This document shows, one piece after another, positions 1-6,784 of a DNA stretch of 10,312 nt (positions are counted from its first letter, which is position 1; every line of letters starts with the position of its first letter). The notes under the pieces are model-generated. The model was not told the origin of the DNA and ran no database searches. It saw only the letters and a program-made list of their open reading frames with translations. A program made the position numbers and the translations under genes. Source of the stretch: an uncultured Bacteroidales bacterium (GTDB taxonomy: Bacteria; Bacteroidota; Bacteroidia; Bacteroidales; UBA932); assembly GCA_945874815.1 (NCBI GenBank), contig CAMCIE010000028.1:1-10312 (forward strand), given 5' to 3'.

Positions 1-19
1 TGCATTACGTTCGAAATTT

Positions 20-120
20 TTGTCATTTCGACCTCGTGAGCGGTCAGCAAACAGCCCGGTGGGCTTTTGCAGCGAGCAGCCGACGGCAGTCGGATACTAA
101 GCGCGTGGAGAAATCTCTCC
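20..120. repeat. REP-like intergenic element rich in hairpins
   Basis: No coding signal is seen here. The stretch opens with GTCATTTCGACC and closes with GTGGAGAAATCTC, a pairing I associate with dispersed intergenic repeats in Bacteroidota (recollection, not a search). Three hairpins can be read: GCAAA-c-AGCCC with loop GGT and partner GGGCT-TTTGC (47-70, ten pairs with one bulged C); CCGAC-GGCA-GTCGG (80-93); and GGAGA-AATC-TCTCC (107-120). Only one copy lies in this window, so repetition in the genome is inferred. Confidence 0.45.
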
Positions 121-127
121 AAAGCCA

Positions 128-135
128 CAAAGTTA
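128..135 (-). promoter_or_regulatory. possible leftward promoter, -7 box only
   Basis: On the minus strand the octamer reads TAACTTTG, matching the Bacteroidota -7 box TAnnTTTG and identical to the octamer before the M13 peptidase gene at 3676-3683. No convincing -33 TTTG is found 19-21 nt upstream. Any gene it drives lies beyond the left edge of the window. Confidence 0.25.
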
Positions 136-174
136 CGAAAAAATGATGTAACTATGTGATAATTATAAAAACAA

Positions 175-219
175 ATATTCCCGACAATTTGCCGGGAATA
201 TCAATGAAGTATCACTTCA
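175..219 (-). terminator. pair of adjacent hairpins, possible terminator
   Basis: A perfect 9-bp stem ATATTCCCG/CGGGAATAT (175-183 with 193-201) is followed 3 nt later by a perfect 6-bp stem TGAAGT-ATC-ACTTCA (205-219). Read leftward, the first stem is followed by a U-rich run (TTTGTTTTTA), so termination of leftward transcription is plausible. It could also end a gene arriving from outside the window. The nearest gene on that strand stops at 491, with a repeat copy in between. Confidence 0.4.
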
Positions 220-277
220 GTCTTATTTAATCAATTTTGAAACTTATTCAAATAGTAATCAAATTCGTCTTTAGTCA

Positions 278-466
278 TTTTTTTGCAATTATATCGATAT
301 TGACTCCAACATCTGAGAAAAGTCAACTCCTTGCAGGCCTTATTGACATGCTACAAGTCGCTTATCCCAATTCGTCCGGGGAAACCACTATTTTCCGGAC
401 AAATAGCGAAAAAAATACATTTTGTCCGGGAAAACAATCATTTCCCGGACAAAAACGTGAAGTTCA
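278..466 (+). repeat. 190-bp intergenic repeat, copy A
   Basis: This stretch recurs in inverted orientation at 9860-10050 with seven mismatches and two single-base differences in homopolymer runs, about 95% identity. It holds two tandem stem-loops built on GTCCGG. The first is 374-383 with 391-400, ten pairs including two G-U. The second is 420-433 with 441-454, a perfect 14-bp stem with a 7-nt loop. I see no terminal inverted repeats, obvious target duplication or transposase. A 77-codon open frame crosses it without start context or recognisable domain and is probably not a gene. It may be a dispersed structured repeat of this genome; its identity is unknown. Confidence 0.85.
420..454 (-). 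terminator. 14-bp stem-loop inside repeat copy A, possible terminator of the M13/phosphoesterase unit
   Basis: TTTTGTCCGGGAAA pairs perfectly with TTTCCCGGACAAAA around the loop ACAATCA. It lies 37 nt past the phosphoesterase stop codon on the minus strand, and in that direction the stem is followed by TGTATTTTTTT. This is the strongest hairpin near the end of the unit. Because it belongs to a repeat found elsewhere, a terminator role is inferred. Confidence 0.4.
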
Positions 467-490
467 ATAATATTATTTGGAATAGTTCTG

Positions 491-1612
491 CTATCTCAGA
501 ACAAAATGCGCTGACGGACGGGTAGAGTCTCCGGCATAGAAATCAACGGTAATGCCCTCGTCGCTGACATTCATCTTGTAGCATCCTGCTGAACGGGCGT
601 ATGAATAGCCTTTCACACCCGGACGGAACTCATCGAAAAGTTCGCTTCCGCTGATTGCACCATAGCCTTCAATTCCCTCGGCCATGACATTGTATTGGCC
701 GGTAGCCTCGTCCTTCCACACGCTGTTCATAGTCATCTGGGTAATCCTTCCTCCGTCACCGTACCAATCAAGGAATTCGGTGGAATGGGTGTGGCCGCAA
801 AGCACTATTACGTTGCGTTTTGCAAAAAGCTCACGCATCGTATTCCTTGCAGTATTATCCTTGTCCTTGCCGTGGTAGTACCAGTTGCTGTATTTGCTTC
901 CGTCATAAGGGAAAACCGGTGCGTGGCAAAGGATGAACGTGTATCTCGCACCCTCAGTTTCCTTGAGAAGCCTTTTCACGGTCTCGTCGTCCGGCTTGTT
1001 GAAATTCACTGCTATGAAGGCATCCGGCCCGATGCGGAAGGCAAAATCCAGCCCCTCTACCTCGGTGCCGAGCTCCTTTGAAAGCCTCTCAGGCATGAAT
1101 TTCTTGTAACCTTCACGGGCCTCGGAGTCCTTCTTGCCCCTGAGGTCGTGATTTCCCGCGACAGTCACAAGAGGTGCGGCTCCCATGGCTTCTTTAAGAT
1201 ATTCGAAAGCATCAGAAAGCATCTTTGCCTGTGCATCCACTCCGGAGGTGTCGCCCTGGATGATGTCTCCGGTCTGGTAAACAAGTTTGGTGTTATCATC
1301 CACAAGGCAGGCAGCTCTTTTGACCAGCCTCGGACATCTGTCAGCCCACATTTCGGCATTTCTCGCAAACTCCTTGCGATGGTTGGCCTCCCTTGTCGGG
1401 TTCGGATCGGAATATCCTGTATGATAATATGTGTCAGGTGCGGTGTCGTAATGGGTGTCGCCAAGGATAATCACGGAATAGCTGCCATCCTTCGAACGCT
1501 TGCCACGTTTGCCTTTTTTCCCACTGAGTGATTCAGCTGCATCGGCTGCCGGTCCTATGCTCAGACCAATCAGTCCGGCTGCCGACAACCTCAAAAAATC
1601 TCTTCTGTCCAT
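491..1612 (-). CDS. Tat-exported calcineurin-like metallophosphoesterase
   Basis: The 373-residue protein carries the motifs of a two-metal calcineurin-like phosphoesterase in the usual order: GDTHYD (51-56), GDIIQGD (115-121), GNHD (153-156), a CH pair (229-230) and GHTH (273-276). All metal-ligand blocks are present, so it should be active as a phosphomonoesterase or phosphodiesterase; the substrate cannot be told. The N-terminus MDRRDFLRLSAAGLIGLSIG has a twin-arginine motif and a hydrophobic stretch, with likely cleavage near residue 25, so it is probably exported folded to the periplasm. A short, very basic segment (GKKGKRGKRSK, 31-41) follows the signal, which is unusual. The gene starts 4 nt after the M13 peptidase stop codon, so the two are probably one transcript. 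No terminator lies between them; the next strong hairpin is in the repeat downstream. Confidence 0.9.
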   Translation of the reverse strand: MDRRDFLRLSAAGLIGLSIGPAADAAESLSGKKGKRGKRSKDGSYSVIILGDTHYDTAPDTYYHTGYSDPNPTREANHRKEFARNAEMWADRCPRLVKRAACLVDDNTKLVYQTGDIIQGDTSGVDAQAKMLSDAFEYLKEAMGAAPLVTVAGNHDLRGKKDSEAREGYKKFMPERLSKELGTEVEGLDFAFRIGPDAFIAVNFNKPDDETVKRLLKETEGARYTFILCHAPVFPYDGSKYSNWYYHGKDKDNTARNTMRELFAKRNVIVLCGHTHSTEFLDWYGDGGRITQMTMNSVWKDEATGQYNVMAEGIEGYGAISGSELFDEFRPGVKGYSYARSAGCYKMNVSDEGITVDFYAGDSTRPSAHFVLR

Positions 1613-1616
1613 AAGA

Positions 1617-3635
1617 TTACCAAATTATAACTCTTTCAGATTCAGGACGATACATTGCATCTCCTTCTTTTATTCCGAATGCCTCGAAGAAAGTGTCGAT
1701 ATTTCTCAGAGTGGCATTCACACGGTTGCGTCCGAGTGAGTGGACATCCAGAAGTGTCAGCCTCTGCTCTTCCTGAGGTGTGATGTTCTGTGCCCAAAGT
1801 GTAGCATAGGCAAGGTAGAAGCGCTGCTCGGCAGTGAATCCGTCGATTGGCTCTGGATGTTTACCGTTGAACGAGTTCTGAAGAGCGGTGTAAGCAATCC
1901 TGAGTCCGCCCTGGTCTGCGATATTCTCTCCAAGGGTTGCAGCTCCGTTTGCCATAAGGCCAGGCTGAATCTCAATCTGATTGAACTGGTCAACAAGGCC
2001 CTGTGCCTTTGCCTTGAATGCCTCTGCATCCTCGTCTGTCCACCAATTGTTCATGTTGCCGTCCTTGTCGAAAAGACGTCCCTGGTCGTCAAATCCATGG
2101 GTCATCTCATGGCTGATTACCACTCCGATTGCTCCATAATTCACAGCATCGTCTGCATCCGAATTGTAGAAAGGTGGCTGGAGAATACCTGCAGGGAAGC
2201 AAATCTCATTTGTGGTCGGGTTGTAATATGCATTCACGGTCTGAGGGCTCATTCCCCATTCTGTCTTGTCAACCGGTTTTCCTATTTTTGCGAGGTTATC
2301 CTCTGTGTACCAGCGTGATGCGGCACGCAGATTCTCGTAATAGCTGTTCTCGGGATTGATTGACAGCGATGAATAATCTTTCCATTTGTCAGGATAGCCG
2401 ATCTTCACGGTAAATGAAGAGAGTTTTTCTTGAGCCTTGGCCTTGGTCACATCGCTCATCCAGTCGAGCGCTGCAACTCTCTGGCCGAGTCCTGCCTGGA
2501 TATTCTTGACGATTTCAAGCATTCTCTGTTTGTCCTTCTCAGGAAAGTATTTCTTTACATACATCTGTCCGACTGCTTCTCCGAGAATGCTGTTAGGTAC
2601 AGTCATGGCTCTCTTCCAACGAGGTTTCTGCTCCTGGATTCCGGACATCTGCTTTGAGAAGAACTCGAATGATGCTTCGTAGAAATCGTCACTCAGGCTT
2701 CCGCATGCTGAACTGAGCAGGTTTGCCTGAAGATAATGTCTGAGTACTGCACCGTCTGTCGATGATACGATATTGTTGAGCGCCTCGAAATATGATGGCT
2801 GCATGACGATGACTTTCTCTTGCGGCTCAATGCCCAGCTGCTCGAAGAAAACGTCCAGATGAAGATTAGGGTAGGCTGTGAATATCTCATTGAAAGACAT
2901 CGGGTTATACATGGCCTCGTAGTTTCTCTGCTGCACCATTGACCAGTATGGAACTGCGATAGCCATCTCGAAATCCATCGCATTCCTTGCTCTTGTGGCG
3001 GCATCTTCATATCCTGCAAGGCTGAATGCTTTGGTCAGAAATGCCACATATCCCTCGCGGAGGGCAGCATTTTCTTCATTGAGATAATAGTCGCGGTTAC
3101 CCAGGCCAAGTCCGCTTTCCGCCAGATAGAGCGCATTGTTGTTGCTGTCCATCAGGTCGGCGTCCACTCCCGTGCCCCAGGCTCCTTCCTCTCCATAGAG
3201 CCCCATCTGACCTATTGCCTTTGCAAAACTTTCCGCATCGCAGACAGCCTCAAGTTCCTGAAGGTAAGGCAGGACAGGCGCAGCGCCTTCTTTGTTGAGG
3301 CGAAGAGAATCGAGCCCCATGGTATAAAGGTCAGCAATCTTCTGCTCCACGCTTCCTTCCTTTGTCTTAAGGTCGGTCAGTCCCTTGAAAAGTTCGTTGA
3401 GACGTATTTCATTGTTCTCGCGCAAGATATCGAACGAACCGTAACGGGAAAACTCTTTCTTCAGCGGGTGATTTTTCTGCCATCCGGCCGTTGCGTATGT
3501 GTAGAAATCCTCTCCCGGTGCCACGGTAGTGTCAATATTTGTCAGGTCGATTGCCGGAACCTTCTCCTGTGCCGGCTGATTGTTGCAGGCTGCCGCCATA
3601 AGTGCGATTGCCATAATCCATGCTTTGTTGTTCAT
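1617..3635 (-). CDS. pepO: M13 family (neprilysin/PepO-like) zinc metallopeptidase, lipoprotein
   Basis: At 672 residues this is a full-length M13 endopeptidase. The catalytic zinc motif is HEMTH (509-513), the third zinc ligand is in ENIAD (570-574), and the substrate-binding VNAYY lies at 467-471. VHSLGRNRVN (631-640) holds the histidine and arginine matching the active-site His and Arg of neprilysin. The family's usual C-terminal C-x-x-W appears here as VIIW, so that cysteine is missing. The N-terminus MNNKAWIMAIALMAAAC is a lipoprotein signal with the lipidated Cys at 17, which places the enzyme on the periplasmic or surface face of a membrane. M13 enzymes cleave short peptides on the amino side of hydrophobic residues; the substrate here is unknown. 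It leads a two-gene unit with the phosphoesterase. The symbol follows the Porphyromonas M13 enzyme and is family-level only. Confidence 0.95.
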   Translation of the reverse strand: MNNKAWIMAIALMAAACNNQPAQEKVPAIDLTNIDTTVAPGEDFYTYATAGWQKNHPLKKEFSRYGSFDILRENNEIRLNELFKGLTDLKTKEGSVEQKIADLYTMGLDSLRLNKEGAAPVLPYLQELEAVCDAESFAKAIGQMGLYGEEGAWGTGVDADLMDSNNNALYLAESGLGLGNRDYYLNEENAALREGYVAFLTKAFSLAGYEDAATRARNAMDFEMAIAVPYWSMVQQRNYEAMYNPMSFNEIFTAYPNLHLDVFFEQLGIEPQEKVIVMQPSYFEALNNIVSSTDGAVLRHYLQANLLSSACGSLSDDFYEASFEFFSKQMSGIQEQKPRWKRAMTVPNSILGEAVGQMYVKKYFPEKDKQRMLEIVKNIQAGLGQRVAALDWMSDVTKAKAQEKLSSFTVKIGYPDKWKDYSSLSINPENSYYENLRAASRWYTEDNLAKIGKPVDKTEWGMSPQTVNAYYNPTTNEICFPAGILQPPFYNSDADDAVNYGAIGVVISHEMTHGFDDQGRLFDKDGNMNNWWTDEDAEAFKAKAQGLVDQFNQIEIQPGLMANGAATLGENIADQGGLRIAYTALQNSFNGKHPEPIDGFTAEQRFYLAYATLWAQNITPQEEQRLTLLDVHSLGRNRVNATLRNIDTFFEAFGIKEGDAMYRPESERVIIW

Positions 3636-3675
3636 ATATTTTTATTTATAATAATTCCAAAATCAAACAAACGCA

Positions 3676-3683
3676 CAAAGTTA
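3676..3683 (-). promoter_or_regulatory. -7 box of the M13 peptidase/phosphoesterase promoter
   Basis: The minus strand reads TAACTTTG 40 nt before the peptidase ATG, matching TAnnTTTG. The -33 TTTG expected about 19 nt upstream is not recognisable. It lies just after the tRNA-Leu terminator, so the unit is probably transcribed separately from the tRNA. Confidence 0.45.
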
Positions 3684-3730
3684 CGGATTATCTTGCACTT
3701 CTCCGCCATTTATCAGCCAGATAATATCAC

Positions 3731-3763
3731 AAAAAAGAGGATAACCAACTTGGTTACCCTCTT
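3731..3763 (-). terminator. intrinsic terminator of tRNA-Leu
   Basis: On the minus strand a 12-bp stem, AAGAGGGTAACC with GGTTATCCTCTT (one G-U pair) and a 5-nt loop, is followed by a run of six U. It begins 3 nt past the tRNA CCA end, an ordinary arrangement for a single-tRNA transcript. Confidence 0.85.
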
Positions 3764-3766
3764 TTT

Positions 3767-3852
3767 TGGTGCGGATGGCGAGACTCGAACTCGCACAGGA
3801 AAACTCCCACTACCCCCTCAAAGTAGCGCGTCTACCATTTCGCCACATCCGC
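3767..3852 (-). tRNA. tRNA-Leu(GAG), CCA encoded
   Basis: The minus strand folds as a class II tRNA. The acceptor GCGGATG pairs with CATCCGC, followed by discriminator A and an encoded CCA. The anticodon stem CTACT/GGTAG encloses the loop TTGAGGG, giving anticodon GAG, which reads CUC and CUU. The variable arm is long, as expected for leucine tRNA, and the T arm contains the usual GTTCGAGTC. Its own promoter and terminator flank it closely. Confidence 0.96.
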
Positions 3853-3880
3853 TTGTCAGTCTTGTTTCGTTTTGGGATTG

Positions 3881-3911
3881 CAAAAGTACGACAAAATTTT
3901 TAAACTGCAAA
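3881..3911 (-). promoter_or_regulatory. promoter of tRNA-Leu
   Basis: The minus strand has TTTG (3911-3908), a 19-nt spacer and TACTTTTG (3888-3881), an exact fit to the Bacteroidota consensus. The tRNA begins 28 nt past the -7 box. The flanking bases (GTTTGCAG upstream, CAATCCC and CGAAA downstream) are shared with the tRNA-Gln promoter at the right end. Confidence 0.85.
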
Positions 3912-3952
3912 CTTTTTCTGATTTTTTTTGAAATTTTTTCGCATCCGCACGT

Positions 3953-4408
3953 TTATTCCGTCTTTTTCCAGTAGAATGATTGTGAAAATCCCAGCAACGA
4001 TCCCTTTACGCGCAAGACTCCCTCGTCTTCGAATCTGCATACAAGGTTAGCCCTTATGCCACGCGTCGGGTCATATATTTTCGTTCCGTCCCATTGTTTT
4101 TTGTCGGGATTGTATTTCAAACCGGTAAAAATGACAATCTCATCACATGGGACATGCCTCAGAGATTTGTCCGGATTCTTCTCATCAAGCCTAACATTGC
4201 CGTTTTCGTCCGTCCTGTTCTTCACCCAAATAATCTGAGCCATGAATGTCCCGCCATTTTCGCGGGTAATCCTTACTTTAGACTCCTCTCCCTGATGAAT
4301 GGCATTGTATGTACCTATAATATTATCTGCAGATGTATTGTCTTGAGCAAAGGAAATGACACCTGGCAGAATCACGCCAAGGATTAACGTGAAAATTTTA
4401 TTTACCAT
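3953..4408 (-). CDS. exported DUF2147 family protein
   Basis: A 151-residue protein with a signal peptide (hydrophobic 5-20, cleavage likely after SFA at 21) followed by one small beta-rich domain. It matches the DUF2147 pattern: an opening IIGTYN (30-35), a KVRI strand (44-47), [12 protein letters not shown] (51-62), DEKNPD (75-80), the signature [12 protein letters not shown] (106-117), and [16 protein letters not shown] near the end (132-147). DUF2147 proteins are small secreted or periplasmic proteins with a lipocalin-like fold and no settled biochemical role, so none is given here. The gene stands alone on its strand, diverging from rpsP. No clear terminator is seen after it, and the tRNA-Leu promoter lies about 40 nt beyond its stop codon. 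Confidence 0.85.
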   Translation of the reverse strand: MVNKIFTLILGVILPGVISFAQDNTSADNIIGTYNAIHQGEESKVRITRENGGTFMAQIIWVKNRTDENGNVRLDEKNPDKSLRHVPCDEIVIFTGLKYNPDKKQWDGTKIYDPTRGIRANLVCRFEDEGVLRVKGSLLGFSQSFYWKKTE

Positions 4409-4433
4409 ATTTGTTCTGTTTTAATGTGTGCGG

Positions 4434-4464
4434 TTGCAAATATAGGAAAAATTCAATATATTTG
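4434..4464 (+). promoter_or_regulatory. promoter of rpsP-rimM
   Basis: TTG (4434-4436), a 20-nt spacer and TATATTTG (4457-4464) match the Bacteroidota promoter form; the -33 tetramer is GTTG rather than TTTG. The -7 box lies about 60 nt before the rpsP ATG. The DUF2147 -7 box falls inside this promoter's spacer. Confidence 0.7.
4437..4444 (-). promoter_or_regulatory. -7 box of the DUF2147 gene promoter
   Basis: The minus strand reads TATATTTG 28 nt before the ATG of the DUF2147 gene. No good -33 TTTG lies at the expected distance. The box sits between the -33 and -7 elements of the divergent rpsP promoter, so polymerase should not be able to occupy both at once. Confidence 0.5.
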
Positions 4465-4525
4465 CGCGCTTTTCCTCGAGAAGGAAAATATTAGGTATTT
4501 ATTAACAATTCAAAACAGATTTACA

Positions 4526-5083
4526 ATGGCTGTTAAAATTCGTCTTCAGCGCCACGGTAAGAAGAATTTCGCATTCTTCCACATTGTTGTGGCTGACTCT
4601 CGCGCACCTCGCGACGGTCGTTACATCGAGCAGATCGGCTCTTACAATCCAAACACAAACCCTGCAACCATCGTTCTCGACAGCGAGAAGGCTCTTGCAT
4701 GGCTTAACGTAGGTGCTCAGCCTACCCTTACTGCAAAACGCCTCCTTTCTTACGAGGGTGTTCTTCTCAAGAAACACCTCCAGGGCGGTGTAGCAAAAGG
4801 CGCTCTCACTCAGGAGCAGGCTGACAAGAAATTCGAGGCTTGGAAAGCAGAGAAGACTGCAAAGATCAACGCGAAGAAAGAAGGTCTCAGCAAAGACGCT
4901 GCTGCAAAAGCTAAAGCTGCAGTTGAGGCTGAGATGAAGGTTAATCAGGAGAGAGCTGAGGCTCTTGCCAAGAGGAAAGCTGAGGCTGAAGAGGCTGCTC
5001 GTGCTGCCGCTGAGGCTGCTGCTGCAGAGAAAGCTGCTCAGGAAGCTGCTGCCGCTGAGGCTGCTGAGAACACTGAGGCCTAG
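4526..5083 (+). CDS. rpsP: 30S ribosomal protein S16 with long Ala/Glu/Lys-rich tail
   Basis: The start [20 protein letters not shown] and the segment [22 protein letters not shown] (residues 21-42) identify S16, a small-subunit protein that binds 16S rRNA and aids 30S assembly. The S16 core covers about residues 1-85. Residues 93-185 form a highly charged tail rich in Ala, Glu and Lys, predicted helical or coiled-coil. S16 in most bacteria ends near 80-90 residues; extended tails are known in Bacteroidota. The open frame continues upstream to 4424, but ATG 4526 gives the conserved N-terminus and lies after the promoter at 4434-4464, so it is the start. The region before it is A-rich with no Shine-Dalgarno, as usual in the phylum. 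rimM follows after 6 nt, so the two are cotranscribed. Confidence 0.97.
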   Translation: MAVKIRLQRHGKKNFAFFHIVVADSRAPRDGRYIEQIGSYNPNTNPATIVLDSEKALAWLNVGAQPTLTAKRLLSYEGVLLKKHLQGGVAKGALTQEQADKKFEAWKAEKTAKINAKKEGLSKDAAAKAKAAVEAEMKVNQERAEALAKRKAEAEEAARAAAEAAAAEKAAQEAAAAEAAENTEA

Positions 5084-5089
5084 TCTCTT

Positions 5090-5659
5090 ATGGCAGGTAT
5101 GGCAAATAAAGGCTTGTCCTTGGTTGACGACCTGTCTCAGATAGCATCAGTGTTGAAATCCAATGGCACTGACGGGGAAATCGTAATGGGTTTCCGCGGC
5201 ATTGATCCTGAAGATATCGACTTAGAGGAACCGGTTTTCATCATTTTTGATGGACTCCCGGTTCCTTTTTTCATTGAATCAATGACAAGGCGCGGCAATG
5301 CCAAAGCCCTTGTACATCTTACTGATATCCGCACATTTGATGACGCGGAAGAGCTTGTAGGCAAGCCTATATATATAAAGGAGTCATCTTTGCCTGAGCT
5401 GTCAATTGAAGAGGACGGATTCGAAGCCCTCATCGGCTGGACGCTTCTCAAACCAGCCAAAATTTCAAAGAAGGGAGAAATCAAGGAAGTGGAGCAGGTC
5501 GGAGAAATCACCGATTATGTTGATATCCCAGGCAATCCATGCATCGAAGTCAATGTGGATGGAGAGCCAATGATGGTCCCTCTGCATGAGGACTTGATTC
5601 TTTCAGTTGATCCTGAATATCAGGAAATTATCATCAATATTCCCGAAGGTCTCCTTTAG
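5090..5659 (+). CDS. rimM: ribosome maturation factor RimM
   Basis: The 189-residue protein matches RimM, which binds the 30S subunit near S19 and assists late maturation of the 16S rRNA 3' domain. The N-terminal RimM domain (about 15-98) opens with IASVLKSNGTDGEIVMGF, the usual G-x-x-GE start, and includes PVFIIFDGLPVPFFIES and LVGKPIYI. The C-terminal PRC-barrel (about 108-189) includes ALIGWTLL, GEITDYVDIPGNPCIEV and the family's ending VPLHEDLILSVDPEYQEIIINIPEGLL-type segment. A second ATG at 5099 (MANKG) is a possible alternative start. The gene lies 6 nt after rpsP. The trmD and rplS genes that often follow in Proteobacteria are absent; a terminator closes the unit. Confidence 0.93.
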   Translation: MAGMANKGLSLVDDLSQIASVLKSNGTDGEIVMGFRGIDPEDIDLEEPVFIIFDGLPVPFFIESMTRRGNAKALVHLTDIRTFDDAEELVGKPIYIKESSLPELSIEEDGFEALIGWTLLKPAKISKKGEIKEVEQVGEITDYVDIPGNPCIEVNVDGEPMMVPLHEDLILSVDPEYQEIIINIPEGLL

Positions 5660-5703
5660 GAATCTTCCACATTTATCTGATTCCTCGGTTGTTTCCATTT
5701 TCC

Positions 5704-5732
5704 ATCCGTCATTCAATATGGCCGGATTTTTT
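5704..5732 (+). terminator. intrinsic terminator of rpsP-rimM
   Basis: ATCCGTCAT (5704-5712) pairs with ATGGCCGGAT (5718-5727) through nine pairs including one G-U and one bulged C, around the loop TCAAT, followed by six T. It lies 45 nt past the rimM stop. The 92 nt between it and the next gene contain no promoter matching both consensus boxes; TAATATG at 5786 is a weak -7 candidate. Confidence 0.75.
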
Positions 5733-5824
5733 CTATCCTCGTAATATCTTGCATTTTCTGCAACATTCTGTCGTCCGGGGCAGTCTAATATGCAAAATTG
5801 AAAGTTTAATTAAAGTTATTGATT

Positions 5825-6274
5825 ATGGAAACATTTTTTGAAATGTTGGTTCCCATTGGCATTTGCGTGGTGCTGCCGATAATGATTGTCTGGCTTGAAA
5901 CAAGGACAAAAAGCAGAAGCATAGACAAAAAAACCGAGGTCCTTCTCAAAGCACTCGAAAATGGGCAGCAAATTGACCCGGAATTGCTTATTACCCCAAA
6001 ACAAAGCAAGAATCTTAAAACAATCAAGATGGTTCTGCTTGAAAAACTTCAGGTGGCGGCAGTGTTCACAATCATGGGAGTGGCAATGATAGTGCTCTCA
6101 GCAGTAGGCATTCTGGGCGACACTGCAAATGTAGGCTTCCCTGTATTCATGCTCTGCGGAGTAATCTTCAGTGCTATCGGTATCGGGCATATCGTTGTCT
6201 ATGTGCTTGGTAAACAGAATCTTAAAGCGGAGATGGATGCAGAGCTCCGCGAAAAGGAGAGCGGTAACAAGTGA
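5825..6274 (+). CDS. small membrane protein, DUF6249-like, preceding an ECF sigma gene
   Basis: The 149-residue protein has three hydrophobic helices, about 4-25 (MLVPIGICVVLPIMIVWL), 76-97 and 104-129. Between the first and second is a charged segment (26-72) with KTEVLLKALENGQQIDPELL; a charged tail (131-149) ends it. The layout and the helix-one/ENG-x-x-DPELL region resemble DUF6249 proteins, often encoded beside ECF sigma genes in Bacteroidales; this is from memory and not searched. The ATG at 5825 is chosen over an in-frame TTG two codons upstream. The sigma gene begins 9 nt after its stop, so the two are probably cotranscribed. A role in sensing or in holding the sigma factor at the inner membrane is possible but unproven. 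Confidence 0.8.
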   Translation: METFFEMLVPIGICVVLPIMIVWLETRTKSRSIDKKTEVLLKALENGQQIDPELLITPKQSKNLKTIKMVLLEKLQVAAVFTIMGVAMIVLSAVGILGDTANVGFPVFMLCGVIFSAIGIGHIVVYVLGKQNLKAEMDAELREKESGNK

Positions 6275-6283
6275 CACTGACCT

Positions 6284-6784
6284 ATGACAAGGGAGCAGTT
6301 CATACAGGAGATTTCAAGGGAGCAGGAGCCGCTCAGGCGGTTCCTCTGCCTGTTGTGTGAAGGAGATTCGTTCCGTGCGGACGACCTTGCACAGGAGGCG
6401 CTTCTGAAGGCCTACCTCAGTTTCGAAAGATTCGAGGGCCGGTCGAAATTTTCCACATGGCTGTTCCGGATTGCATATAACTGCTTCTATGACAGTAAGG
6501 CACGCAATCGCTCCGACGACGTTCCGATAGAGTCTGCATGTGAAAAGATTGACGATGATACCGGCTCGGACAAGCGTTTTGCAAACGAAGCCCTGTACCT
6601 TGCCATCGAAGGCCTTTCGGATCAGGAAAAAGCCGTCACCCTCCTTTTTTATATGGAGGACAAGTCCATAAAGGACATAGAATCAATCACGGGGATGCCC
6701 TCCGGCACAATCCGCAGCCACCTTTCCAGGGCAAGGGGCCATTTGAAAACATATCTTGAAAAACATTCGGATTATGACAGATAA
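6284..6784 (+). CDS. ECF-type RNA polymerase sigma-70 factor
   Basis: At 166 residues it has only regions 2 and 4, as ECF sigma factors do. Region 2 (about 14-78) includes DDLAQEALLKAY (33-44, core-polymerase contact) and KFSTWLFRIAYNCFYD (55-70, -10 recognition and melting). Region 4 (about 104-158) holds the helix-turn-helix LSDQEKAVTLLFYMEDKSIKDIESITGMPSGTIRSHLSRAR-type segment that binds the -35 element. The linker (79-103) is acidic. It sits between two small membrane-protein genes; the following one overlaps its end by 11 nt, the usual coupling of sigma and anti-sigma. It is not a FecI-FecR pair, since no FecR-like gene is present. Target genes cannot be read from this window; the convergent TonB receptor has its own riboswitch leader. 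Confidence 0.93.
   Translation: MTREQFIQEISREQEPLRRFLCLLCEGDSFRADDLAQEALLKAYLSFERFEGRSKFSTWLFRIAYNCFYDSKARNRSDDVPIESACEKIDDDTGSDKRFANEALYLAIEGLSDQEKAVTLLFYMEDKSIKDIESITGMPSGTIRSHLSRARGHLKTYLEKHSDYDR

Noticed and set aside
237-525. Short open frames of 77 and 64 codons over repeat copy A
   Set aside because: They coincide with the repeat, have no promoter or start context, and the same frame is not kept open cleanly in copy B because of single-base length differences in homopolymers.
3468-3974. A 168-codon plus-strand open frame
   Set aside because: It runs antisense across the M13 start, the tRNA-Leu gene and its promoter; the ETRTRTGKLPLPPQ segment is the familiar mistranslation of a tRNA antisense strand.
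4424-4525. A 34-codon upstream extension of rpsP
   Set aside because: It would begin upstream of the promoter and add residues absent from S16; the conserved N-terminus starts at 4526.
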